Of a stretch of 64,000 nt of DNA, positions 46,645-57,649 are shown piece by piece (positions within the stretch are counted from its first letter, which is position 1; each line of letters opens with the position of its first letter). The stretch spans positions 16,091,764 to 16,155,763 of the forward strand of contig NC_088306.1 in assembly GCF_032854445.1 (NCBI RefSeq), in the 5' to 3' direction. The position numbers and the translations under genes are program-made. Source of the stretch: Liolophura sinensis (Eukaryota; Mollusca; Polyplacophora; Chitonida; Chitonidae). The notes under the pieces were generated by a model. That model searched no databases. It was given only the letters and a program-made list of their open reading frames with translations, and was not told the DNA's origin.

Positions 46645-49600
46645 CTATTCAAAGTCATGTTGGCCTCGTTTTCGTCTGTGACGCCAACTGCACGCGCCAG
46701 CCACCAGTATACTCAAACCAGCAGCGAACAGCACTGCTCCTATTGTTTGCATAGGCACTTCATAGTTCCCAGTTAAGTCTCGCAAGTATCCTGAAAAAAA
46801 AAAAACAATACTTCATGAATATATACAGCTAATAACAGGCAGCAACTCTCCTTTTTGAAACACAAGCTATTAATCAAACTGTTCAAGTAACACCAAGAAT
46901 AAACCAAGCCGTGTCAAAAACACACGCACTGAAAACTATGAGTGGTGTCTGCAGCATACACTTGTATCTTTAACCCATTTACTTCCATCTGTTGATGTTG
47001 ATAGCTTATCAACGTACCGTCAGTTTTTAACTAAATGGGTTTATCGAGAAAATCTTATATTTTCTATTTACTTGCTATTGTGGATCTTTAACATGCCTTA
47101 GTATTCAATTCATAAAGCAGAGGTATAAACCCATACAGGTACTTTTTTCAATCTCAGATATCATGCGGCTCATACACAAAGTTTACAATTTAGGTCACTT
47201 TTAGACCAAAATAACTTATCGCTATGCCGAAGTCACCATATAGGTTAAAATAATCTATCACAATGCTGAAGTCACTATATCGGACACCTGTAGGTCAGAG
47301 TAATCCAACACGGGCCTGAAGCTACCATCTACAGAGTAAGGGTCAGAGTAATCACCGTGCTGAAGTCACCATATAGGACACCTGTCGGTTAGAGTGATTT
47401 ATCACTGCGCTGAAGTCATCACACAACACATCTGTAGGTCAGAGTAATCTATCGTCGTGCTGAAGTCACCATATAGGACACCTGTCGGTCAGAGTGATTT
47501 ATCACTGTGCTGAAGTCATCACATAACACACCTGTACATCAGAGTAATCTATCACCGTGCTGAAGTCACCATATAGGACACCTGTCGGTCAGAGTGATTT
47601 ATCACTGTGCTGAAGTCATCACATAACACACCTATAAGTCAGAGTAATTTGACACGTCCCTTGGCGATCACATTCTATAGTCTGTTATATTTCACAGAGC
47701 TTTGCCTATGGTTTTTGTAGCTTCCAGATAACCCTATTGTATTCTATACCGAGTTAAATAAGTAAAATCGATACGCAAAACTTTATCAAATCACACCGTT
47801 CTTTTCTTAGTTATGACACATCTACCTACCTATGAGCGGGCTCACGGCAACAAATCCAAGGCCGGACACAAAATTACTCATACCCAGTAATCTGTTTAAT
47901 TCCTGAAGACCAAAGAAGTCGATTAGTATCACAGCTCTGTAGGCGTAACCTGTACCATAAGTCAGACCAATGATGACCGCGAAGATACCCTGCGACCAGA
48001 ATTCTGTGGCGAATCTAGAAAGGAAGCAGGAAGTGCCCAGAATAAACTGTGGAATCATGACGAGTTTGTAGCGTGCTATGAAGTTGTAATCACCTAACAA
48101 GCCTAACCCAACACGGCTTAGCAAATCCCCAACTCCGGCCATGGACAATAGAAAGGCGGACTGGTATTCTGACATCCCCAGTTCTCTGGTAAAGGCGGGA
48201 TAAAATTGCACCACGCATTCGCTGCCAATAGTTTGGAAAAGCATGAACATTTGTAGAAACGGGAATGCCGGATGCTTCAGCAGAGGAAGACTCGGTAACA
48301 GTTTTCTCACACCAGACGCACTGACGGGTCTGTCTCTGGTGTCTTTCAGGAAAAATGTTTTGATGGCTAGTATGACAGATTCGAAACAACCTGCAGACTG
48401 CAGATCAATTCTTGTGTTGTCTTTCCTTGAAACTTGAGTTTCTTCCCTTTGTGGTTCAGAAACGAAGTCTACTATTTCAGTGACATAGGCAGCGTTTGAA
48501 TAACCGTTTGAGGCTATATTTGTGTCCGCCCTGCAATTATATGAAACATCTACGCCGGTGACAGTAGTAGCTTTAGAAAGATCGGTTTCTGCCGTTGTGT
48601 CTATGCCGTCAGTCACATCAGCAGCAGATGTAGTGTCTGAACCATTCTGGTGCGGCAGAACCATTTCTGTTTTAACAGTTCTAGGAACTGGCCTCATTAA
48701 ACCACAAAAGGCCAGAGAATTCAGAGTCAAGGCGGCGGAAATCAAAGCAGTGCCTCTGTAAGTATATTCGTCCAGCAGCCATTGTAGGACAGGGGGGAAC
48801 ACCAAAACACCCAAGCTAACACCACCCATGACGATCCCGCTGGCAACAGTCCGTCTTTTATCAAAGTACTGACCGATCAAACTAAAGCTACATCCCATCG
48901 CAATCTGCATGGCTGCTCCTGTGTGGTCAATCAGAACAATGTGCTTATTAATAAATGGAGACTTTGGACAACACGATGTAAAATCTCGCTTTTAAGTTAA
49001 TAAGGTCGCTTCCTTAGTAACATCTTCTAAAGTGCGTATTCTTCAAGTCGTTTCATTGAAGTAATGGCAATGGGACAATGGGTCTGTCAGCAACCTGCGG
49101 ATGGTCGTGGGTTTCCCAGCGCTCTGTCCGGTTTCCTCCCACCATAATGCTCGCCGCCGTCGTATAACTGAAATATTCTTGAGTACGACGTAAAACACCA
49201 ATCAAATAAATAAATAAATAAAATCAATGCCACAATGTGTGAAATAGGTCTACAGTATGTGTTGATTTGCATACATGCGTATATCATTACACTTACATGT
49301 ACAAAATCCCTGTTCGTAGGCGAGGACATGATGAACTCTTGGGCAAAACATGGAACAGTTTTAACTTTTCATTACCGTAAAGTAGATTTTTTACAGATGT
49401 CGTTACATTAACACAACCAATACGACACTCTTCACGATTGTCTCCCGTGGACTGTATACATACGTGTCTTATTGAACTTACCCATGCAAAATCCCTGCAC
49501 ATAGATGTGTTCAATCCTGGTGCTAAAGAATGCCACTAAACATCCACAGCACGTCAGGGAAGAGGAAGAGGCAATCAGCGCCCTCTCGTGAACAATGTCA

Positions 49601-51677
49601 CCAACACCAAAGATGTAGAGAATAGCTGGTAAAATGAAATATCAGTTCGAAATAAAGCAAGGGATCAGGTTATTTACATCAACGGGATAATTTTTCTTTT
49701 TTGTTTTCTTTCTTTCAGGCAGATTTCGATGTATTTAATTACTTGTTTGGTGTTTCCTCCCATAGATATGAATCAGGTCTAACACACCACCGAACCTCTC
49801 AGGTTTGACAGCCTCCCTCCCCCACCCCCTTCCTGCCCAAAGCATCGGACCTGCCCAGGTGTCTGACAAAGCACCAGATCTATCCAGGTGTCTGACAAAC
49901 CCCTCGACCTGATCAGATGTCTGACAAATCATCGGACCTGCCCAAGTGTCTGACAAGACCCCGACCTTCCCAGATGTCAGGCCTGTGTCTGGCAAAGCAC
50001 CGGACCTGTCCAGGTGTCTTACAGAGCATCGAACCTGTCTAGGCGTCTGACAAAGCATCGGACCTGCCAGGTGTCTGGCAACCACCGGAACTGCCCAGAT
50101 AACTGACAAACCACGGTATTACGCCAGGTACCTGACAGACCACGGTATTACATCAGGTATCAGGCAAACTACGCCCCCTATAGCACAATGGCTTATCATA
50201 TTTCCAAGTTAAGCTCAACATTGATGTGTATTTTTGTATTCACTCTGTATCGTTCTTTTGATACAGACATCTCTACACTGGACTTACTTCAAGCTGTGCT
50301 CAATTGTATACCGTATTGGGTGTGTTCTATCCCTCAGTTTGTACATATACATACAGGTATTTGTATTTCGCCTTTTCCGTTTTCTGATCTGTATAAAGCC
50401 GTTTGAACATTTATGAGATGTTTTGTTCTATAAACTTTTGTATAATTGTATTCGTTCTGCTTCACATTTTCGTTTTTGATATTTTTTGATATAGACATTT
50501 GTGAATCAGCATGTTACATTTTCTGTCCCTTACGCTTTGGGGGTAAACTTACCTGTTACAGCGAATCCTACTGCGGCCGAAGTGAAGATTAAGGATACCT
50601 TTGCCGTCGGGGCGTCGTATATCTCCATCAAGTCCACAACAAAGATGCCCAAACTTCGATACAAACCGATCTGCAGGAAGATGTTCATCATAGAAGCTGG
50701 AACAAATAAAGCGAAACACGCATAAAATGGATGGAAGCAATACATAGACAAAACAGCAAATACACTAGAATGTTAAACAATAGAATGATGATAATCAAGG
50801 GGAGAAAAATTGAAGGAAAGTTCAAAGCAATAAACTAAAGTTTGGAACAATAGCTGAAACCATTAAACTGGAGCTGTAAAATAACTGTTGAAAGTATTAA
50901 ACTGGGCTTTAAAAGGTCAATGTTTAAGCCTTTAACAATATTGGCGCACACCATGTCAATGGTAGAGAAGTAACACATTCTATATATTTAAATCAAAATT
51001 GTCGTGAGTAAATTAAAGTGTATATAGACGAGGTAGCTATACTTCAGTTAATTCATACATGTATATTACTCATTAAAATCAATTCGAACTTTATTTCTTT
51101 AGCATTTCACTATGGAACATTTCATTTTTACGTCGACTGTCAGGTTAATGGGTGAGGAGGTTGGGTCTAACTTCCTGAAATCTCAAGGAATGAAAACTAA
51201 AACAAATCGCTGAAGACCAACGATTTTACGGTTTATCGATTTTACGCAAGGAGGAAATAGCCAGGAAATGCAGTCTGGCGTGAATGTTAAATATAAAGCG
51301 CGAGCCGAGAGACAAAAAATGCAGGGGCTCAATAGTGCGATTTCCTGGCAAATCGTTCAGCCTTGCTTTACACATTTATTGTGTCAAACTAGGTGTGGTA
51401 TTTCTGTTTTTCCAAGCTCTTTAAAATGAAGCCATCTTGAAATAAAGCCTTAGTAAAACTTTTCAAATTTTCGGTAGCTGTAATACTGAAACTTCAACTG
51501 GGATTGATCAACCAAACCGTGAAATTTAGTTGCTGTCTTACCAAAAGTCACAACCCAAGCCCACCCCGTGTCCGGAAAAAAGGTAACATTGCGCCGCTGC
51601 CTCCCATTTGCAATCTTTCCACTCTTGGGACTGCGGCCATTATCTTCTGTACTCGCCGGGGTAGACACTTTTGACAT
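46645..51677 (-). CDS. Gene D: monocarboxylate transporter-like (SLC16/MCT) MFS protein, 552 aa, intact
   Basis: Minus-strand exons are 51677-51542, 50696-50553, 49625-49482, 48918-47830 and 46790-46645, totalling 1659 nt (552 aa), all introns phase 1 with GT-AG ends. The start ATG (MSKVS) matches genes A and B. Features: PDTGWAWVVTF (N-terminal MCT signature), helix 1 LYRSLGIF with Arg in place of the MCT1 lysine, GQYFDKRRTVASG, a central polar loop, GDLLSRVG with the helix 8 Asp/Arg pair, and YLRDLTGNY plus a last helix with a basic tail in exon 5. Exons 2-4 are closest to gene A, but exon 5 shares the run TIGAVLFAAGLSIL with neighbouring gene C, which hints at gene conversion. Intron 4 holds about eight 50-bp minisatellite units, and intron 2 a 30-bp array. 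Likely a plasma-membrane solute carrier; substrate unknown. Confidence 0.9.
47225..47650. repeat. 50-bp minisatellite in gene D intron 4, about 8 copies
   Basis: Plus-strand unit GAAGTCACCATATAGGACAC, CTGTCGGTCAGAGTGATTTA, TCACTGTGCT. The complement is almost the gene B unit. It starts about 190 bp after the exon 4 donor. Confidence 0.9.
49081..49222 (+). mobile_element. SINE-A, 3' half
   Basis: TCTGTCAGCAACCTGCGGAT to CCAATCAAATAAATAAATAA, in gene D intron 3. Confidence 0.87.
49795..50165. repeat. About 30-bp minisatellite in gene D intron 2
   Basis: Units such as TCGGACCTGCCCAGGTGTCT followed by GACAAAGCA recur about 11 times with much variation. C-rich on the plus strand. Confidence 0.85.
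50188..50550. repeat. Decayed minisatellite beside the gene D exon 2 donor
   Basis: Phrases TGTGTTCTATCCCTCAGTTT and ACATATACATACAGGTATTT match the 49-bp array in gene E intron 2, but no regular period remains. Confidence 0.5.
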
Positions 51678-51856
51678 TTTCGTAAATTTTGTTTCACACC
51701 TATATCAGTAAATCCAGAGGAAGTGAACACTGTCAATCCTGATCTGGGATAATATGCCCGTATCTTCACAATTAACTGTAGACAGTGTTCCAGTTAATGA
51801 AACCTAACTTGTTTCATTCGAGTCCTCAATTCAATGACACGTACACAGCACGTGAG
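51678..51856 (-). promoter_or_regulatory. Conserved upstream block of gene D
   Basis: The minus strand has ATCAGGATTGACAGTGTTCA and then TTTACTGATATAGG before the ATG, aligned to the blocks in B and C. The 19-mer shared by B and C is not visible, but a CACGTGAGG E-box occurs near 51850 as in gene C. Confidence 0.35.
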
Positions 51857-51929
51857 GCTCCAGAAATCTTACGTGCAATAAAGGCTTTGTCACGGTCGGG
51901 ATTCACTGAACGTTATTTCGGCTATGCTG

Positions 51930-52226
51930 TGAGTGAATGAGTGCTTGGGGTTTAACAATTTTTCAGTCATATGACGATCAAGGAATCCTTAGGGTGTATG
52001 TGATGTGTCTCCTTGTTGCAGGACGGATTTCCACCGCTCTTATCTAGTGCTGCTTCACTGAGACGACTTACCGAATGTTCCGCCATTATACTAATACAGG
52101 TCAAAAAGTGCACTATCCCCTTCATGCTGAACGCCAAGCGAGGAAGTTACAACTTCCTCTTTTAAAGTCTAAGGTGTCACTCGACCCAGGATCTACCGCT
52201 CTACCAACTGTGCTATCCAGGCCGGT
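51930..52226 (-). mobile_element. SINE-B, near full length
   Basis: GTGCTTGGGGTTTAACAATT at the left, head complement CTCTACCAACTGTGCTATCC at the right; a deletion has removed the part after CTTACCGAA. Confidence 0.85.
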
Positions 52227-52269
52227 ACTGAGCGTAAGATCTTGCTCGCCAAGTGTACAAAGCATTTGG

Positions 52270-52585
52270 ATTGAACACATGCCGGGGTGACATTTAATAT
52301 TTGAACAGGTGCCACTGTAATATTTGGTTTACACGTGTGTTAATGTGACATTCATGTTGTACACGGGTTGATGTGACATTTGTGTCGTACAAGTGACAAT
52401 GTGAGACATTTGGATTCCACACGTGTCAAGCTGACATTTGGATTCCACACATGTCAGTGTGACACTGGACTGCTCATATGTCCATGTGACATTTGGATTG
52501 CACACGCGTCATTGTGAGATATTTGGGTTGTGACACGTGTCTTTGTGAGATATTTGAGCTGTACACGTGTCAGGGTGACATTTGA
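52270..52585. repeat. About 30-bp minisatellite, about 10 copies
   Basis: CACGTGTCA(A/T)TGTGACATTT followed by GGATTGTACA-like spacer, repeated with indels. Confidence 0.85.
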
Positions 52586-52889
52586 CCTAAAGTACCGTTT
52601 GCGTTTTTGCATGCCATAAGCGTTTTTCCAACATAGTTGTGAAATGTTATTGAGAAGTTGTAGCCGCATGTCGGGAAAAACGCTTTTGACGCCTCTCCTT
52701 TTTCTTATTACAGTGAGCAAAAATTCACAAAGAGCAGTTTCATGTACAGTACATTGTTATCACAATCGTTTAAAACATGCATAAATATTTTGAAAAACGA
52801 AGCAATGAGTAATTCCCACTGATATCTGAATGACATGAAACTCGTATACTCAATCGCGTCAGATCTGTTATTCAAAACATTAAGTGTCC

Positions 52890-53815
52890 TGAGTGTAACG
52901 TCATTAATGTGACTAACCATATCTGTTGTGTATTTATAGTCTGTCTTAAAGTGTTCATTTATATGTCTAACCACACACGGTGTGTATTTATATTTGGCCA
53001 TGGTAATGGCTAAAGCGTCATTAATGTGACTAACCATATCTGCTGTGTATTTATAGTCTGTCTTAAAGTGTTCATTTATATGTCTAACCACACACGGTGT
53101 GTATTTATATTTGGCCATGGTAATGGCTAAAGCGTCATTAATGTGACTAACCACATATGCTGTGTATTTATAGTCTGTCTTAAAGTGTTCATTAATATGT
53201 CTAACCACACACGGTGTGTATTTGTATTTGGCCATGGTAATGGCTAAAGCGTCATTAATGTGACTAACCACATATGCTGTGTATTTATAGTCTGTTTTAA
53301 AGTGTCATTAATATGTCTAACCACGTATAAGCGTGTATTTATAGTCGACCTTGGTAAGGGTTAAAGTGATATTAATGTGACTACGCACTTATGCTGTGTA
53401 TTTATGGTCAATTTTGGTAAGGGTTAAAGTCTTCTTATTGTGTCTAACCACATTTCCTATGTATTTATAGTCAATCTTGGTAAGAGTTAAAGTGTTATTA
53501 ATCTGACTAACCACATTTGCTGTTTAATTGTGGTATTTATAGCCGGTCTTCGCAAGGGTTAAAGTGTCATTAATGTGGCTAACCTTACATCCTGTGTATT
53601 TATAGTCGCTCTTCGTAAGGGTTAAACTGTCAATAATGTGACTAACCACATTTGCTGTGTATTTATAGCCGGTCTTGGTAAGGGTTAAAGTGTCATTAAT
53701 ATGACCAGCCAAATTTGCTGTGTATTTATAGTCGGTCTTGCTAAGGGTTAAAGTAATATTAATCTGATTAACCACATTTGCTGTATATTTATAGCCGGTT
53801 TTGGTAAGGGTTAAA
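52890..53815. repeat. Minisatellite with a 117-bp higher-order unit (54 + 63 bp)
   Basis: GTGTATTTATAGTCTGTCTT recurs with landmark spacing 54, 63, 54, 63 (52927, 52981, 53044, 53098, 53161), then simpler copies of about 62-63 bp (GGTAAGGGTTAAAGTGTCAT) to 53815. All three spacings are multiples of three, so the minus strand stays open over 187 codons (52708-53271). Confidence 0.9.
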
Positions 53816-54009
53816 GTGCAATGGTGTTAACACTGTTATTCAATTTTCACGCTATGTAGCACACTTTGTTTGTAGATTCTATACCTCCGCATAAATCTTT
53901 ATAATAGGCGAACTATTCTGTGCCTAGTTCTGTGCGTGGTTATATGTACTGGGCTGACCTACCGTTCTTCAGTTCAAAAGTGTACTGAAAATATATCAGG
54001 AGTCCGTTT

Positions 54010-54441
54010 TAATACCGGTGTCGTATTCATTCTAAACACAAAATGTGTGTTATAGCTGTGTCGTATTCATTGTAGACACGAAATGTGTGTTATAGTGACC
54101 TCGTGTTGGTTCTATGCACGATTTGTGTGTTATATTTATTTACTTGTTTGATTTTACACCGTACTCAGGAATACATGTATTTCCGTTATACGACGGTGGC
54201 CAGCATTTTGGTGAGAGGAAACCTGGCACAGCCCAGGGAAACCCACGACCATCCGCAGGTTGCTGACAGATCTTACCACGTACGGCCGGGGAGGAAGCCG
54301 GCATGAAATGTGTGTTATAGCGGTATCCTATTCATTCCAGGAACAAAATGTGTGTTATAGCAGCGTCGAATTTATTTAAACACGAAATGTGTGTTACAAC
54401 GGCGTCGGATTCATTCTACACGCCAAATGTGTGTTTTAGTG
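54010..54441. repeat. 41-bp minisatellite interrupted by a SINE
   Basis: AAATGTGTGTTATAGCGGCG plus TCGTATTCATTCTAAACACG-like units on both sides of the SINE-A at 54123-54306. Confidence 0.85.
54123..54306 (-). mobile_element. SINE-A, head missing, inside a minisatellite
   Basis: TTTATTTACTTGTTTGATTT to GGGGAGGAAGCCGGCATGA; the array resumes immediately with AATGTGTGTTATAG. Confidence 0.86.
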
Positions 54442-54486
54442 GCCCTGACGAACATCTCCTTGGAGTCGACATGTATCCGACTCTTG

Positions 54487-54519
54487 AGGGAGGGGGGGGA
54501 GGGGCGGAGGGGGAAGGGT
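54487..54519 (+). other. G-rich tract inside the gene F exon 2 relic (G-quadruplex candidate)
   Basis: Five runs of three or more G separated by one to four bases lie on the plus strand. The tract replaces the codons for LGI in the paralogs and lengthens the relic peptide by about eight residues (REGGEGRRGKGI) without breaking the frame. Confidence 0.6.
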
Positions 54520-54597
54520 ATTGTGGTGGAAATAATGGAAGTGTACGAGGCTTCATCTTCCAGTGTTTCTCTGAAATTTACCACTGTAGTTGTTGGA

Positions 54598-54935
54598 TTC
54601 TGTGCTTGGGGTTTAGCGTCGTACTCAACAATTTTTGACGACGAACGAATCTTTAGGGTGCATGTACGTGTAATGTGCCTCCTTGTTGCAGAACGGCTTT
54701 CCACCGCTCACCCGCAAAATGCTGCTTCACTGAGACGACTTAGCGAAGGCAAGTAAGCCGCCCCGCCCGAGCCATTATCCTGATACGGGTCAACCAGTCT
54801 TTGCACTATCCTCTTCATGCTGAACGCTAAGCGAGGAAGATACAACTTCCTCTTCTAAAGTCTTAGGTGTGACTCGATCAAGGATTGATCCAGGGTCTAC
54901 CGGTCCCGAAGCGGACGCTCTACCAACTGTGCTGT
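54598..54935 (-). mobile_element. SINE-B, full length, next to the gene F exon 2 relic
   Basis: Starts TGCTTGGGGTTTAGCGTCGT, includes GGCTTTCCACCGCTCACC, ends with head complement CGAAGCGGACGCTCTACCAA. It joins the exon relic with no gap, so it may have destroyed the splice donor. Confidence 0.88.
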
Positions 54936-56128
54936 GCTTATGTATGAGCTTTATAACTTCATAACTTCGTTCTTGAACATATATAAATAGGATAAATGAT
55001 TGGAAGGAGGAGCTCTCACCTTAAATTCAGATCTATTTTAACTGTTGTACAATTTATACCCAGGTTTAATAAAGAAGAAGATAAAAGTATTCTTCATGTG
55101 ACAAATAATTGATATATTCTAGCCATTTTTGATTTTAAATTTGACACACGTAAGGAGACGGAAATAATATTTCTGTGCTTTAAAACCAGTGCTTGAAACA
55201 GATACCATGCAGTTTGACAGAAGTCAAAGTTTCTATTGCAAGCATATCAGAATTAACTTACTGTTAATCAGTGGCATATCTGTGTGCTCCAAACGACAGG
55301 TAAAGGCTCGTTATCTTAATTCCTTTTCGAAAAGGGTGTCTATGCAGATTAGGAATGCCTGTGGACTTGGAATGGTTGGGAAGTTCTTTGACAGAAGGCG
55401 CTCGGCAACGGATGGTTTGGCCATGAGTGGTGCCAGTTTGGGGGTCATCATTTTCACGCCAATCCTCCGATGGTTATTGGATACGTACACGTACAACGGA
55501 GCAGCGCTGATCGTGGCAGCGATGTCACTAAATTCAGTCGTATGTGGAGCCGTAATGAGACCGATAGAAATTCCACGAAGGAGTAAACCGGGTTCTGGTG
55601 ATCGACGTGTGAAAGGCCAATGATGCATCGGAAAGAAATCTCTCTGGTTCCGTGAGAGATACAATGGCTATTGCCGGTGATGTCGTCATCGTGACGTAAT
55701 CGGCTTCAACATTCAAACAAAGTGTTTCCGAAAGTCAAGATTTGCTACAAGAGCCCACGATGTCTAGCTCTACCCGGAACATCTCGTACTCAAATGATGT
55801 ATATGTTTGGGAAATGAAAACAGACTGACTCTCCCCACATGGCAGGAACAGGCAGTCAATGCAATGAATTTTTCGTATTTTACAGAAATCCTTCGGGACA
55901 GCTTCGGGAACTCAATGTTCCCTTCCAAGTCATAGGAGCCTTTTAGATAGGTGGAAGACTGGATCTAATGACGACGGGCACCCTGGAGTGGTGTCAACAA
56001 AGGGGGAGAGACATCTGTACAGTGTAAATCAGTTAGAAAAAAATAAACATGATATGTGAATGGTTCACGCTTCCCAGTATTTCAGGCATAGAAGCTAGTG
56101 ACTGGGTTAGCCTAAAACTGTCAATTAC

Positions 56129-56555
56129 GGCCTAGAGCTCATGTCCGCTCACTGTCACCGCTAGGCAACCACGTACAAGTCTGCTAAACCATAAACTACC
56201 CAAAAGCTCATGTTCCGCTCACTGCCACCGCTAAACAACTAAGACCATGAACTCCTCAAAAGCTCATGTTCCGCTCCCTGGCACCGCTAGACAACCACGT
56301 GCAAGTCTGCTAAACCATGAACTACTCAAAAAGTCATGTTCCGTTCCCTGCCACCGCTAGACAACCACGCACAAGTCTGCTAAGACCATGAACTGCTCAA
56401 AATCTCTTGTCCGGTCACTGTCACCGCTAGACAAACTCGTACAGGTCTGCAAACAATGAAATCCTCAAAAGCTCATGTTAAGCTCACTGCTACCGATAGT
56501 CAACGATGAACAAGTCTGCTAAACCATGAACTCCTAAAAAGCTCATGTCCTTCGA
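56129..56555. repeat. About 79-bp minisatellite, about 6 copies
   Basis: AGCTCATGTTCCGCTCACTG, CCACCGCTAGACAACCACG, ACAAGTCTGCTAAACCATGA; one copy is shortened to 46 bp. Confidence 0.87.
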
Positions 56556-57057
56556 CCATGATGTCACGTGAAATTAGATTTTGAACTCCAGGTAGTGGGA
56601 CTTCGCCTATTAAAGTATGTAGTGTGTAGGTTATGTCACGACGGTCAAATATTTTCTAGACAACAGAATGTATAAAAAGCATGATATTAGTCTTTGAGAG
56701 TCTCAGAAACGTAGAGAGATCTCAAATACAGTCGATGCTTTTCAGCTTAAAGGTAGAATATATAACATTTAACAGTTTGCCAAAGCTCTCTGTTGTATTT
56801 AATTAGGGTCAGGATTTACACCCGTATGGATTTTAAAAAATGTATAATGTTTATCCTGGGATTCCAAACATGTTTACAAAATAAAAAGCTCTATTAAAGA
56901 TAGGTCTTAAACTACCTTATGCCACTTTAACTTCGATACTATTCATTAGCCATTTCCTGAGATCCCACCTTAACCACAGCTTACTCATACAAACGCACCT
57001 CCTAAATGGGAGAATGACCTCAAGGGAGGTCAGTACTGTCAAGTTGCCCTGTTCTCG

Positions 57058-57140
57058 TTTGTGCTGGAATACAATATAAAAGACATACAGCATAGAAACT
57101 AAAACCGGAGCAGTGAAGACCATGTGGTGCTTGACAGATG
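57058..57140 (-). repeat. R4 fragment
   Basis: AAAAGACATACAGCATAGAA and AAACCGGAGCAGTGAAGAC match the R4 dimer at 33655; a SINE-A follows. Confidence 0.55.
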
Positions 57141-57165
57141 ATCATATGTATTACCGCTGAAACCC

Positions 57166-57347
57166 GGCCCAGCTCATGGTGGCTTCCTCTCCGGCCGTAC
57201 ATGGGAAGGTCTGTCAACAACGTGCGGATGGTCGTGGCTTTCACCCGGGCTCTGACCGGTTTCCTCCCACCATAATGCTGGCCGCCGTCGTATAAGTGAA
57301 ATATTCTTGAGTACGGCGTAAAACACCAATCAAATAAATAAATAAAA
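57166..57347 (+). mobile_element. SINE-A, 5'-truncated
   Basis: CCAGCTCATGGTGGCTTCCT to CACCAATCAAATAAATAAAT. Confidence 0.88.
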
Positions 57348-57649
57348 TCTGGGCCTTTTGTTAATTTACTTTATTTACGGGTTTTATTCTGACTGCTTAT
57401 TCTAAACGCCTTCATTCTAAGCTTCCCAAAGTTTACATTGAGTACAGTTCTGTAACTGTAATCAGAGCAAAAATGGACGGAGTGTCCAGGATCCCTGGCA
57501 CCTCTAGACCTACTTCATCGTTGTGTCTAATTCCGCTTAGCCCAGGGCTCGGGCTGTAGATTCATCGGGTTGAATCAGACCGCCATTATGGATATATGAA
57601 CAGTTGTAATGTGCAACTGGGATACGTTGTTAAATCATCGACTTGTCGG

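Larger units (their letters stand above)
54441..56027 (+). pseudogene. Gene F: decayed MCT-like gene relic on the plus strand
   Basis: Three patches match the cluster's exons in order. At 54441-54598 an exon 2 relic keeps VVEIMEVYEASSSSVSLKF, but a G-rich stretch of about 24 nt is inserted before VVEI. At 55325-55590 an exon 4 head reads ACGLGMVGKFFDRRRSATDG, then a helix 5-6 part ending NSVVCGAVMRP. At 55888-56027 an exon 5 tail matches LRELNVPFQVIGAF, followed by an in-frame stop. Exon 3, the acceptor before exon 4 and all of exon 4 after helix 6 (helices 7-11) are gone. A SINE-B sits directly after the exon 2 relic. The gap 55591-55887 shows only faint loop-like sequence. It is clearly non-functional as a transporter. 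Confidence 0.75.

Noticed and set aside
49735-50109. 124-codon minus-strand ORF with SVRHLDRSGAL repeats
   Set aside because: Falls on the irregular 30-bp minisatellite in gene D intron 2; unit lengths vary and do not keep a frame consistently.
55189-55324. N-terminal extension of the gene F exon 4 ORF
   Set aside because: The residues before MQIRNACGLG do not resemble exon 3 or any paralog; this is intron-derived sequence left open by chance.
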